A program made the position numbers and the translations under genes. A stretch of 64,000 nt of DNA from an uncultured Latescibacterota bacterium (GTDB lineage: Bacteria; Latescibacterota; UBA2968; UBA8231), in the NCBI GenBank assembly GCA_958295495.1, contig OY282352.1, positions 2,852,001 to 2,916,000 on the forward strand. Reading direction: 5' to 3'. The stretch's first letter is position 1, and each line of letters starts with the position of its first letter. The notes below the pieces were generated by a model. That model was not told where the DNA came from, did no database searches, and saw nothing but the letters and a program-made list of their open reading frames with translations. Below are positions 32,558 to 41,491 of this stretch, one piece after another.

Positions 32558-33088
32558 ATGACAGATAACGAAAAACCATCGATCACCCCGATTTCCGTGA
32601 CTCACCCCGAGCACGTAGAAATCGCCAATCTGCGTCTCTTCCGCGAGCCGGCTTGGATCTTGCGTTTGACCATTGACGGCGACCGCTCGTACCTGAAGGT
32701 GAAGGTCGTCCGCGCCGCGCCGCTGTCCCACCCGACCCGCTATATTTGCTTCCTCGACGCCAAAGACGAAGAGATCTGTATGATCGACGACCTCACACAG
32801 CTCGATATAGAGGCGCGCGCCTTGATTGAGGAAGAGCTGGACCGCCGCTATTTGACGGCGGCGATTCAGCGGGTCAACGCGGTGCGCAACGAATACGGCA
32901 CCTCTTATTGGGACGTGCAGACCGACCGCGGCCCGCGCGAGTTCGTCGTCCAGAACGTCTCGGAAAACGCCCAGTGGCTCGGCGACCACCGGCTGCTGAT
33001 CACCGATGTCGATGGCAACCGCTTTGAAATTCCGCACCTCGACGAACTAGACAAGAAGAGTTTGGCAGCAGTTGAGCAGGTCGTCTGA
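32558..33088 (+). CDS. DUF1854 protein
   Basis: Protein of 176 aa. VRAAPLSHPTRYICFLDAKD, EICMIDDLTQLD and RRYLTAAIQRVNAVRNEYGT are the conserved DUF1854 stretches, and the end has FVVQNVSENAQWL and LLITDVDGNRFEIPHL. The domain resembles the N-terminal parts of the two ABC proteins just upstream, suggesting a free-standing regulatory or assembly subunit of the exporter. It is the last gene before a strong terminator. A decayed copy of the same gene seems to lie at 36.7 kb. Confidence 0.85.
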   Translation: MTDNEKPSITPISVTHPEHVEIANLRLFREPAWILRLTIDGDRSYLKVKVVRAAPLSHPTRYICFLDAKDEEICMIDDLTQLDIEARALIEEELDRRYLTAAIQRVNAVRNEYGTSYWDVQTDRGPREFVVQNVSENAQWLGDHRLLITDVDGNRFEIPHLDELDKKSLAAVEQVV

Positions 33089-33114
33089 CCAGCGCTCGCA
33101 GTTGCAACATGCCG

Positions 33115-33144
33115 ACTAGCCCCGCAAAGGGGCTAGTTTTTTTT
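33115..33144 (+). terminator. Rho-independent terminator after the ABC/DUF1854 operon
   Basis: Perfect 9-bp stem ACTAGCCCC/GGGGCTAGT with a GCAAA loop, followed by seven further Ts. Placed 27 bp after the DUF1854 stop. Confidence 0.95.
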
Positions 33145-33263
33145 GACCATTACCCAACAAGGGTGTCGGAAAAAGATACAAACTGGCGGAATTGCTCCTC
33201 GTCCGGCCGGCCCCCGTTACCCGTTGCCTTGTCGCCAGCGACCATCTCCCCCTATTTTCAGGC

Positions 33264-33402
33264 TGTCCAGCATTCCTTGCAGATCCCGCCTTAGTCGGGT
33301 TATCTGCTGAATATAATAGCCGAGACCCGGCGAAGGGTCGCTCCCTCCGCCTTGGCAAATAGGTAGAGACATCGCTGCATATTCTGCAGGGAATGTTGGA
33401 CA
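33264..33402. mobile_element. small MITE-like element
   Basis: Nineteen-base terminal inverted repeats with two mismatches, TGTCCAGCATTCCTTGCAG (33264-33282) and CTGCAGGGAATGTTGGACA (33384-33402), bound a 139-bp segment with no reading frame. It lies in the 394-bp gap between the terminator and the BtrH-like gene. The rest of that gap (33403-33538) has two short GC-rich palindromes and no gene. No clear target-site duplication was found. Confidence 0.5.
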
Positions 33403-33538
33403 CGGCCCGGCCCCTTAGGGGGCCTCCTGTCCCCTTCTCCTAAAGGAGATAGGCCACGTTCACGCCTAAAGGTGCGGTGAAAGCCCGCTTTGCCTCCTTG
33501 CAAAATGAATCACTACTCTCTAACCGATTGAGGACATC

Positions 33539-34528
33539 GTGAAAAAGGTACTGCGCCCTGTTGATCTATATCGAGTCGAAGGACACCCCACGTTGTTCGT
33601 TTGTGGGGAGACTATTATGGCCGCGCTCCAATACTACAGCCCCCAGCTTGTTGACGAGCGAGCGTACTACGGGGCCTTGATGAGCTGGTCGTTCTTTTTT
33701 GACGCCGAGGAGAGAATGCCGGTCGGCCTGCCCGCCGACGAGTTGATCCACCGCAACCTGTACTATCTCTACGGAATTGAGCGCCGCGAGGTGCGCTGCG
33801 ACAATTTTGCCGACCTGTGGCAGGTGATTGAGGAGTCGATTGCCGCAGACCGGGTGCTGTTAGCTTGGGTGGATGCCCACGAAGTGAGCGATGCGGCCTT
33901 TCACTACAATCGCATACCCGGCGCGAGCGAAGCCATGCTCATCTACGGGTACGATCGAGCGGCGGATGGGTTGGCGATTTTGGTCAATCCGCAGGGCTTT
34001 GTGGGGCAGGTGCCGCTTTCTCGTCTGCCCAAGATGCTGCCCGAATTGGTGGTGTACGACTACGTAGTGCCAGAGGGTCTCGACGCCTATCCAGTTAAAA
34101 AAATGGAGCAGGTCCTATTGGAGGATGTGCGGGAGATGCTCGCGGGCAATAAGGTCGGCCGGGTAGAGACGGGCCTGCCGGCCGCGCAGCGGTTTGTCGA
34201 GGAGATGGAGCGTCAGATTGAGCAAGACGAAGACAGCCTGCGCGCTTGGATGCAGGAAGTGTTCAGCCAGATGGCCCTACTCGGCCCGCAGCGCCGGCGA
34301 CTGGACGACAACCTGCGGCGGCTGGCCACGGCAACCGGCTTGGGTGCCCTGTCGGCTGCCGCCGATACCTTTGGGGACCTAGGCCGGCGTTGGGAGACGA
34401 CGCACGATTTGTTCTTTAAGGGAGCGTACAACGACCCGGCCGCCATGCTGAAGCGCATCCGCGAGTGTGTACAGAGTTTGCTAAGCCTAGAGGAGGCCCA
34501 AGCTCGTTTCTTGTTGCAGTGGCTGTGA
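33539..34528 (+). CDS. BtrH-like N-terminal domain protein, function unknown
   Basis: Protein of 329 aa, GTG start with GAGG upstream. Residues 1-180 resemble the BtrH N-terminal (papain/C39-like) domain: a GETIMAALQYY start with Cys22-Gly, W.DAHEV.......N, then a SEAMLIYGYD segment where the family often has a histidine. The second half is helical with many Leu, Arg and Glu residues. The BtrH family includes acyl-transfer enzymes of butirosin biosynthesis, but here the catalytic pattern is incomplete by eye. Stands alone between the MITE-like element and the YIP1 gene. Confidence 0.5.
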   Translation: MKKVLRPVDLYRVEGHPTLFVCGETIMAALQYYSPQLVDERAYYGALMSWSFFFDAEERMPVGLPADELIHRNLYYLYGIERREVRCDNFADLWQVIEESIAADRVLLAWVDAHEVSDAAFHYNRIPGASEAMLIYGYDRAADGLAILVNPQGFVGQVPLSRLPKMLPELVVYDYVVPEGLDAYPVKKMEQVLLEDVREMLAGNKVGRVETGLPAAQRFVEEMERQIEQDEDSLRAWMQEVFSQMALLGPQRRRLDDNLRRLATATGLGALSAAADTFGDLGRRWETTHDLFFKGAYNDPAAMLKRIRECVQSLLSLEEAQARFLLQWL

Positions 34529-34674
34529 ACAGGCGACCGCTTCTTGGCCCCCTACAGCGGTTGCCCTGTGGGAATTTATTTGGAAAGGTCTAAGGCAACC
34601 GTTAATTTGCTTCTATGGTCGGAGCATTCGCCGAGGTCGGCGAAAACCTTTACCCCCAACACAAAGGAACCGCC

Positions 34675-35355
34675 ATGGAAGTTCCCCAAGCAGAAATGAG
34701 CGTCGTCGGCCGCATATTGCGCGTCTTCTACGCTCCATCCGAGACCTTTGAGGCCGTAGCCGAGCAGCGCAGTGCTGCCGACTGGCTGGTGCCGACCATT
34801 ATGGTCGCGGTGGTGATCTTTATCTTCACATATATAACCTCTCCTATATACATGGCTGAGGTGATGGAGCAGATACCCGCAGAACAGCGCGGTGAAATGG
34901 AGGGCACTGGAGACGCCATGCGGATGGGTGGGCTGATTGCCGCGCCGGTTATGACGTTTGTCATGCTCTTTATTGGTGCTGCAATCTACCTTTTGGTAGG
35001 CAAATTACTCGGCGGTTTGCTCGGCTATGGCCAGTGCTTGGCCATCGTCGCGTACACGTCGCTGATTGCCATTCCCCAGCACATTGTCAAGACGCCGCTG
35101 GTCTTGGCCAATGAGACGATGAAGGTGCAAATAGGGCTGGGGATGTTTCTCGCCGAGGAGGCCCAGAAAAGTTTCGGGGGCGCTCTATTGAGCTCCATCG
35201 ATCCCTTTGCCGTCTGGATAGTTGTCATCGCCGGCCTCGGGCTGTCCATCGTCGGGCAAGTAGAGCGCAGCCGCGCTTACGCGGGCGTTGCGGCCATCAC
35301 TCTGCTCTTCCTCGCCATCGGCGCATTCTTCAGCACCCGCGGCCTTGGAGGTTGA
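34675..35355 (+). CDS. YIP1-family membrane protein
   Basis: Protein of 226 aa from the ATG at 34675 (AAAGGA upstream; a longer frame from 34615 has no support). MSVVGRILRVFYAPSETFEA is the typical lead of bacterial Yip1 proteins, followed by five hydrophobic helices (about 40-60, 85-115, 118-140, 175-195, 205-222). It precedes the efflux adaptor by 1 bp, so it is translated with it. Function of bacterial YIP1 proteins next to MacAB-type pumps is not known. Confidence 0.8.
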   Translation: MEVPQAEMSVVGRILRVFYAPSETFEAVAEQRSAADWLVPTIMVAVVIFIFTYITSPIYMAEVMEQIPAEQRGEMEGTGDAMRMGGLIAAPVMTFVMLFIGAAIYLLVGKLLGGLLGYGQCLAIVAYTSLIAIPQHIVKTPLVLANETMKVQIGLGMFLAEEAQKSFGGALLSSIDPFAVWIVVIAGLGLSIVGQVERSRAYAGVAAITLLFLAIGAFFSTRGLGG

Positions 35356-35356
35356 C

Positions 35357-36643
35357 GTGGCGACCAAGAAACGACCCCTTTTGAAGGCCCTCGTCTTCTT
35401 GCTGTTGGCCGGCTCGGTCGGGGCCGCGGTCTATTTCAACTTGCGGCAAGAAAAGGCCGAAGCCACCTATCCCACCGCGCTCGTCGGTCGGGGTGCGGTC
35501 GTCGATAAGCTGGCCGAAACCGGCCGCATTGAGTTGGTGCGCACCGTGGAGGTCAAATCCACCATTGCCGGCGAAATCCGCGACCTGCCCATTGAGGCCG
35601 GCGCGTGGGTGGAGACCGGCGAGTTGATGGCCGTCATCGAGCCAGACCCCAATCAATCGTTGCAGTTGTATCAGAAGCGCTCGGGCGTGGAGCAGGGCAA
35701 GATCGACCTAGCGGAGCAGGAGCGGAACTTCGAGCGTCAAAAGACCCTCTTCGACCGCAAGATGATACCGGCCAAGCAGTTTGAGGAAGCCGAGGGGCGC
35801 CTGGAGCGCGCCCGAACCAGCCTGCGCTTGGCCCAGCTCGAACTCGACATGCTCGAGGCCAAGGCCAACCTGCACCGCGCTCAGCTTCCACAAGGCCAAG
35901 TCGCGCTCGACGAGGTGCGGGTCCTCGCCCCGATCGACGGCATCGTCATTCGCCGCAACGTGGAAATCGGCGAGGTGGTGGCCTCCGGCCTGTCGTCGTA
36001 TTCCGGCGGGACGGTACTTTTCCAGATCGGCGATCCCAGCCAGATGATCGTGCGCGGCGACATCGCGGAAATCGACATTGGCCGGGTGCAGGTCGGCCAA
36101 GACGTGAACATGGTCGTGGATGCGTATCCCGACACCACGTATCGCGGCCGGGTGCGCTGGATCGCGCCGGTGGGTCAGCAAAAGCAGGGCAGCACCATCG
36201 TCACCTTTGACGCCGAGATCGAGATTACCGACCACGCGCCGCGCCTGCGCCAGGGCATGTCCTGCGACATTGACATTCTGTTTGCGCGGCGCGACAGCGC
36301 GTTGTACCTGCCGGTTGAGCGGGTGCTGGAGGTTTTTGACGACGAGGCCGGAGAAGACGAGCGCGGCGAGGGCCAGCGCGGCCGCTTTGTCGCATATATC
36401 GCCCAGTCGCCGGATTCGTTAGCCGCTGCTGCGGACAGCACGCGCCCAGACAGCGCGCTGCACCTGCCCTTGAGTGCGTTCGCCGAGGTGGAATTGGCCA
36501 TCGGCATTGAGACCTCGACCCGCTTTGAAATCCTCTCCGGCTTGGCCAGCGGCGACCGCGTCGCCGAAGACCCCAGCCTCATTCGCAGTCAGCTTGAGCA
36601 GGAGGACGAAGGTGAGGAGAAGGACGAGGACGAGGAAGGCTGA
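35357..36643 (+). CDS. MacA/HlyD-type membrane fusion protein
   Basis: Protein of 428 aa from the GTG at 35357 (GGAGG just upstream, 1 bp after the YIP1 stop). One N-terminal helix (KALVFLLLAGSVGAAVYF), a split lipoyl domain (IAGEIRDLPIEAGAWVETGE and VRVLAPIDGIVIRRNVEIGE), a coiled-coil hairpin between (about 100-165), then beta-barrel segments, and an acidic C-terminal tail of Glu and Asp. It would bridge inner-membrane permeases to an outer-membrane channel. Its natural partners, two MacB-like permeases and an ATPase, now begin 6.4 kb downstream. Confidence 0.88.
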   Translation: MATKKRPLLKALVFLLLAGSVGAAVYFNLRQEKAEATYPTALVGRGAVVDKLAETGRIELVRTVEVKSTIAGEIRDLPIEAGAWVETGELMAVIEPDPNQSLQLYQKRSGVEQGKIDLAEQERNFERQKTLFDRKMIPAKQFEEAEGRLERARTSLRLAQLELDMLEAKANLHRAQLPQGQVALDEVRVLAPIDGIVIRRNVEIGEVVASGLSSYSGGTVLFQIGDPSQMIVRGDIAEIDIGRVQVGQDVNMVVDAYPDTTYRGRVRWIAPVGQQKQGSTIVTFDAEIEITDHAPRLRQGMSCDIDILFARRDSALYLPVERVLEVFDDEAGEDERGEGQRGRFVAYIAQSPDSLAAAADSTRPDSALHLPLSAFAEVELAIGIETSTRFEILSGLASGDRVAEDPSLIRSQLEQEDEGEEKDEDEEG

Positions 36644-36648
36644 TGACC
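36628..36648. repeat. left direct repeat bordering the 6.4 kb insert
   Basis: GGACGAGGAAGGCTGATGAC plus C; it matches 43037-43057 at 20 of 21 positions. It spans the adaptor's last codons and stop, and includes an ATGACC that mirrors the first permease's start. Confidence 0.7.
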
Positions 36649-36654
36649 GTTCTC

Positions 36655-36870
36655 GACGCTGAAGACTGGACGATTGGCAGGAGCTACAAACCTCAGCGAA
36701 TTGGTGGTACGCGTTCTGAACGACGACTAGGGGCTCTACAGCGCATGCAATGAGTGGGGTACCCTTACTGGGACATAGACTGACTGCGACCGACGTAAGT
36801 TCGTCGCTCAGAACGTAACCGAAAACGTCTAGTAGCTCGGCGTAAACCGACTGCTGACTAGCGAGAGAAT
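36655..36870 (+). pseudogene. degenerate DUF1854-like remnant
   Basis: Several stretches parallel the intact gene at 32558-33088. NEWGT.T.T.TDCDRRKFVAQ and NVTEN......LG.NRLLTS align with NEYGTSYWDVQTDRGPREFV and VQNVSENAQWLGDHRLLITD, but with several stops and frame slips. Nucleotide match is patchy before 36730. It lies just inside the insert, next to its left repeat. 36871-37090 holds no gene beyond the hairpin listed separately. Confidence 0.5.
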
Positions 36871-36997
36871 TTGGGATCGAGCACTTCTTTCTGGGTACGC
36901 CCCCTCGGTCCTAGGCTTTTTTTGGGTCAAGGGACAGCACGAGGAATTTAAAAACGTTTCTAAAGAACTGTACTGGGCCTCAAATTCTGGACACCCC

Positions 36998-37024
36998 CGA
37001 TCCTAAGATTTATTTTTAGGATCG
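36998..37024. other. 9-bp hairpin in the insert
   Basis: CGATCCTAA (36998-37006) and TTAGGATCG (37016-37024) form a perfect stem with a 9-base AT-rich loop. There is no T-run on either side, so it is not a clear terminator. It could be an operator or a cruciform site. Confidence 0.4.
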
Positions 37025-37091
37025 TATTACCTAACCGGAGTGCTTGGTCTGCCAACGGGCATTGGAGGATGGTAGTGTTAAAAGTTTTCTG

Positions 37092-37121
37092 TTGGCTGAA
37101 TAATCGCTATAGCTGTATAAA
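37092..37121 (+). promoter_or_regulatory. candidate sigma-70 promoter of the Schlafen-like gene
   Basis: TTGGCT at 37092-37097, 18-bp spacer, TATAAA at 37116-37121. It lies 11 bp before the first ATG, so transcription would start very near the coding region. The second ATG (37148) gives more leader. Confidence 0.4.
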
Positions 37122-37132
37122 ATAACCAAGGA

Positions 37133-40100
37133 ATGCTGAAGAATACAATGGCAGTTGATCAGGAGTTAATCGAAAGGTTGCTTAAAAGGGTCGAAAGTGA
37201 AACCATCGACTTTAAAGAAACCGAGTACGATTTTGGCACAAAAGAGAATAAAGATAGAGAGCGAAAACGAGCTAAGTTCGTGAAGGACATAGTCTCAATG
37301 TACAATACACCACGAACTGAACCAGCATACATTCTGCTCGGAGTACGTAAATCTTCTGACGGAAACTTTAAAGTTACAGGCGTTTCGTCCCATATCGATG
37401 ATGCGGAACTGCGAAGCAAATTTGATGGTTGGATTCATCCCGTTCCTCAATTTCAATATGAGCCTACTGAGTATGACAGCAAGCAAATCGCACTCATTAC
37501 TATTCCACCTGAAAAATCGTCTGGTCCCTGTCTTCCTTTTAAGGATTTTCCTAGCTCTAAGTTTCAAGTTCTCCGTCAACATCAGCTTTATGTGCGTCGT
37601 GGATCGATTAATAGTGTTGCCAACGGTGATGAACAAAAAAAGGTGTATGCGTGGTTTGCAGGACATGCAAATGATGGCCGGACACTGCCCGAAGGCATGT
37701 GGGGGTCATTACTCGATAATGTTCAAGAGTTCGGACCTGATTACTATTATGGACTTATTGTTCCTCGACTTGATGACGAGGATATAGCGAATTTGGGTTG
37801 TATTGATTGGGCGTTTGTAATCGATTTTGACAAAATGACTGACACGAATGGCCTCTTGGATCACTGTCGTAAAAGACTCGAAACGAGACGTTCTATACAT
37901 TTAGTAAAACATGGAGACAAACCTACTTTAAATATTGGACGTGGCACATACTGGTATTGTGCTGCTGGTCTTTCGGGACACAGAGCAACGATTCCGAAGT
38001 CAGAAAATTGGATGGATTGGAATAGATTGTATGGTACTGATCTTCCCCGTGTTTTGAATTTGATATATTCCGCTTCAGCCGAACGTCCAATGATCCTAGT
38101 AGTACTCTGGTGCGGTGAGTTACCTATAGATTATCTGCGTACTGCAATGCAGCACGTAACTGCTAGCTTTGGCGAAGCCGTCCACATCGTCATCGTAGTA
38201 GAAAACGAGTCGCCGGAAATTAGGGAACTCGGTGAGCTATTTGAATCTCATGTGTTTGAGATTCCCTTGCACCAGTTTTGCCTTGGTATAGAACAATTGG
38301 CCCCACAAAGATCGTTTGAAGGCAAGACTGACGTTACGTTACCATCTACATCAGGTGCTCCAGTCTTAATTCCGGCCGACAAACTAGCATGGCTCTCGGA
38401 AGAGCTCCAGTTAGTGCATCTTGGAGAGGGCCTTCGAGCTTCAGATATCTATTCACCTGGAAGTGAATTCTTACGCGGAAATGAAATTACATGGTACGAC
38501 CTTGGACTTAATTACGATGTGCCGCGGGAAAGTACCAGAAATATCAAGGATAGAATTCTCTCTGGCCTCGGAAAGAGGAGGGCACAACGCGAGAATTTGT
38601 ATCATGCTCCAGGCTCGGGAGGCACTACGGTATTGAGGCGTGTGCTGTGGGATTTGAGATCTGAGTTTCCTTGTCTTTTGCTTCAAAGAACAAAGCCTGA
38701 AGAAACAACTGAGAGATTAGCATACATTGCTTCAAAGACTGGTAAGTCGATCCTACTTGCGATTGACGCCGGAGCCATTACCGACAGGGAGGCTGATGTG
38801 CTTTATGAACGGGTCGCAGCGGCACATATTCCGGTCCTCTTGTTCCAAGTTATACGCAGGCACGATCGTCCGACTAAACGTGGACGTCGTGTATTATATC
38901 TTGACTCTCAACTCAACCGTATTGAAGCGGAGCGGTTCGTGCATTTCCTAGAACGTGAAGTTCCATCAAAACGCGACAACTTGAGAACAGTGCTTGAACA
39001 AAACAGACCAAAGACGCATACGCCGTTCTATCTTGCGTTAGTAGCATTCGGTCGCGATTTCACTGGGATCCAAAACTACGTTCAAACACGGTTGCTAGAC
39101 CTTACTAATATACAAAAAAAATGTATTGCGTTTTTGTCAATAGCTCATTATTTCGGCCAGCGAGCTGTACCAGCGCAGATGTTCGCACCTCATTTCAGCA
39201 TCCCTTCAAATATCTCTGTTAAGTTTAAGGATATCCTACCACCGCCAATACTTGAGCTTTTGGTTGAATCACAACCAGGACTCTGGCGTACGGTCCATCC
39301 AGCAGTTGCAGAGGAGTGTATGAGACAGGTATTCATGTCAGCTGATGCCGATCAAGAACTATGGCCTCAGCTTTTATCCCACTGGGCACTTCAGTTTATT
39401 GAATTCTGTCGAGGTACTTCTTCCGTTGCATTGGAAGACGGCCTCGATCTTGTACGGCGTGTATTTGTTTATCGCGAGAATTCGGAATTTCTAGGGTCGG
39501 AACGTGCCGATTCATCTCAATTTTCTGAAGTTATCAAGTCCATTCCAGTAGGGGAAGGACGTCTTCAAGTACTAAAGCGGTTGACTGAGAAGTTCCCAGA
39601 AGAGGCTCACTTCTGGGCCCACTTAGGGAGATTTTACAGTATTTATTTTGAGCATGACAGTGCGTTGAAAGCCGTTAATTATGCGATTAAATTGCAGCCT
39701 GATGACCATGTTTTACACCATATAAAAGGAATGGTATTACGTTTCCATGTATATAAAATGGTTTCGAATAGGTGTAGCCAAGACGATGTTGTCTCCATGG
39801 CAGAGTCGGCAGGAAACGCTTTCTCACAAGCTCGAGCACTTGCCCCGGATGATGAGCATGGCTATATCAGCGAGGCACAAATGATAATTCGGGTTCTTGA
39901 TTACTACGGAATGAATCAAAAGCTCTCTCCGATCGTTGCAGCGTCGAGTCCAACATCACCTAGGTGGATCCGCGAATCGATTCAAAATGTAGAAGAGCTA
40001 CTAGCCCAAGTCCGACATAACCGTGAAGGTAAAAATCCAAACCGCTTTGAAGAGGCTTGCCGGGTAAAACTAAACGTACTGTACGGCGAATATAGTACTG

Positions 40101-40828
40101 CACTACAGCGATGGGATTCGATGCTTAGCCGCAGTGATGTATACCTACCGCCAATTCGACGACAACTTGTATGGACTTATTTAGCACGAAGAAACCGCAA
40201 TTGGAATGATCTCGCCCCCAAGGAATTAAAACGCTCGGTGGAATTGCTTAGCAATAATCTTGATGAAGAACCTCACAATGAACGAAATCTACGTCTTTGG
40301 CTACAGGCTGTTCGTGCTGGCACTAATCCACCGACTGTTGACTCCGTGACTGAGAAAGTTGCTTATTGGCATGCGAATAGTGATTCGTTGGAATCGGCAT
40401 ATTACCTGTCTATTTTGTATGTGATAAAGGCGTTTGAAGGGTCGTCTTTGGCACGCGATAATGCAGATCGACTTCTCGAAGAGTGCCGTACACGATCCCA
40501 ATATCGAAGCAACCGGACTAAAAGTCTAGAGTGGTTTGCACAAGGAGAGGGGCTCAAACAAATAGTGCATCAGGATGTCCTCGGTCAGTGGTACCGTGAT
40601 GAACAGTTTTGGTCAAACCCGTCGCCTCTTGGTCGCCTAGAAGGTGTGGTGAGCCATATTCGTGGTCCAGAAGCAGGAGAGATAGAGACTCCCTCAGGAT
40701 TAAAAGCATTTTATGTTCCTGGTATGGCTAATCACTATAAAGGCGAAGCAGAAAACAAGAGGGTAACCTTTTATCTCGGCTTTAGTTATGCGGGTTTGCG
40801 TGCTTGGAAAGTAACGCTCGTCGAATAG
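37133..40828 (+). CDS. large Schlafen(AlbA_2)-P-loop-TPR-like protein, candidate defence effector
   Basis: Up to 1231 aa; ATG at 37133 or 37148. Residues about 8-190 form an AlbA_2/Schlafen domain: VESETIDFKETEYDF, FVKDIVSMYNT, AYILLGVRK and LYVRRGSINSV. The middle carries a variant P-loop, HAPGSGGTTVLRRVL, with ILLAIDAGAI downstream, then a winged-helix-like stretch, as in STAND-type NTPases. The last about 400 residues are helical with TPR-like spacing (LKRLTEKFPEEAHFWAHLGR). N-terminal effector, NTPase switch and repeat sensor is the design of several anti-phage proteins. Base composition is visibly AT-richer than its surroundings, so it was probably acquired. No partner gene is obvious. 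The 206 bp after it hold no gene. Confidence 0.7.
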   Translation: MLKNTMAVDQELIERLLKRVESETIDFKETEYDFGTKENKDRERKRAKFVKDIVSMYNTPRTEPAYILLGVRKSSDGNFKVTGVSSHIDDAELRSKFDGWIHPVPQFQYEPTEYDSKQIALITIPPEKSSGPCLPFKDFPSSKFQVLRQHQLYVRRGSINSVANGDEQKKVYAWFAGHANDGRTLPEGMWGSLLDNVQEFGPDYYYGLIVPRLDDEDIANLGCIDWAFVIDFDKMTDTNGLLDHCRKRLETRRSIHLVKHGDKPTLNIGRGTYWYCAAGLSGHRATIPKSENWMDWNRLYGTDLPRVLNLIYSASAERPMILVVLWCGELPIDYLRTAMQHVTASFGEAVHIVIVVENESPEIRELGELFESHVFEIPLHQFCLGIEQLAPQRSFEGKTDVTLPSTSGAPVLIPADKLAWLSEELQLVHLGEGLRASDIYSPGSEFLRGNEITWYDLGLNYDVPRESTRNIKDRILSGLGKRRAQRENLYHAPGSGGTTVLRRVLWDLRSEFPCLLLQRTKPEETTERLAYIASKTGKSILLAIDAGAITDREADVLYERVAAAHIPVLLFQVIRRHDRPTKRGRRVLYLDSQLNRIEAERFVHFLEREVPSKRDNLRTVLEQNRPKTHTPFYLALVAFGRDFTGIQNYVQTRLLDLTNIQKKCIAFLSIAHYFGQRAVPAQMFAPHFSIPSNISVKFKDILPPPILELLVESQPGLWRTVHPAVAEECMRQVFMSADADQELWPQLLSHWALQFIEFCRGTSSVALEDGLDLVRRVFVYRENSEFLGSERADSSQFSEVIKSIPVGEGRLQVLKRLTEKFPEEAHFWAHLGRFYSIYFEHDSALKAVNYAIKLQPDDHVLHHIKGMVLRFHVYKMVSNRCSQDDVVSMAESAGNAFSQARALAPDDEHGYISEAQMIIRVLDYYGMNQKLSPIVAASSPTSPRWIRESIQNVEELLAQVRHNREGKNPNRFEEACRVKLNVLYGEYSTALQRWDSMLSRSDVYLPPIRRQLVWTYLARRNRNWNDLAPKELKRSVELLSNNLDEEPHNERNLRLWLQAVRAGTNPPTVDSVTEKVAYWHANSDSLESAYYLSILYVIKAFEGSSLARDNADRLLEECRTRSQYRSNRTKSLEWFAQGEGLKQIVHQDVLGQWYRDEQFWSNPSPLGRLEGVVSHIRGPEAGEIETPSGLKAFYVPGMANHYKGEAENKRVTFYLGFSYAGLRAWKVTLVE

Positions 40829-41034
40829 GCACGGGACTATCAAGACCAAAGACTTTGTCGGCAGGACGTCCTTGATGAAGACTGACGGGAGCGGCTTCCA
40901 AAAGGTGATAGACTTTCTCTGAGCGAAACAGCAGCGACGAGCTTGACCTAGTCGATAGGGCATGATGCAGAAGATGGCAAAGAATACATGGATAAACCGA
41001 GTATCATTAATCTCTAATAGCAACCTGACCATCT

Positions 41035-41235
41035 ATGCCTAGAAAGGTACGAGAACTTATCGCGGACCTAGAAAGGGCGGGCTTCCGCCTCCGAAAGAAC
41101 AAACGCGGCGGAAGCCATAGACGATACCAGCACCCTAAAGGCCCACAGGTAACGCTTTCGGGAAATTGAGGCGATGATGCCCACCAGTATCAAGAGAAGT
41201 CAGTAAAAGAAGCCATTGAGGAGGCTCTAGAATGA
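41035..41235 (+). pseudogene. hicA toxin with in-frame TGA
   Basis: MPRKVRELIADLERAGFRLR then GGSHRRYQHPKGPQVTLSGN, a TGA at 41167-41169, and GDDAHQYQEKSVKEAIEEAL to a stop overlapping hicB (ATGA). The catalytic histidine of the double-stranded RNA-binding fold (GSHR) comes before the TGA. HicA relatives normally have a Leu or similar here (G-K-L-G-D-D-A), so TTA or TTG changed to TGA is likely. No SECIS-like stem follows. The truncated 44-residue product is probably inactive. Confidence 0.75.
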
Positions 41236-41465
41236 CCTTGAATGCAACGAAGAGCCACGACAGCTCCGCGGACGACAAGGCCGCCCTAGCATGTCCCCTC
41301 CTCGTCGAGTGGTCGGAAGAAGATCAAGTCTTTATTGGTTCATGTCCGGGAATTACAGGGCCTTGTTGCCACGGATCAGACCGCAGAGATGTACTCCGCC
41401 AGCTAGTTCTGATCGCGAGTGATTGGCTGGAAGATGAGGAAGAGATCGCGGCCGCGGTTGGCTGA
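41232..41465 (+). CDS. hicB: HicB-like antitoxin
   Basis: Protein of 77 aa. The core CPLLVEWSEEDQVFIGSCPG and ITGPCCHGSD keeps the HicB beta-strand pattern (Y/V.V.W..ED..F.....P.) with a final helix LIASDWLEDEEEIA. Overlaps the end of the broken hicA by 4 bp. The antitoxin stays intact while the toxin is disrupted. Confidence 0.7.
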   Translation: MTLNATKSHDSSADDKAALACPLLVEWSEEDQVFIGSCPGITGPCCHGSDRRDVLRQLVLIASDWLEDEEEIAAAVG

Positions 41466-41491
41466 AAGTTGGGGCGCGTCTGGAACCAATC

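Noticed and set aside
41167..41169. In-frame TGA in hicA as a further selenocysteine codon
   Set aside because: HicA has no conserved Cys here, and only a 3-bp stem follows right after the TGA, too close and weak for a SECIS.
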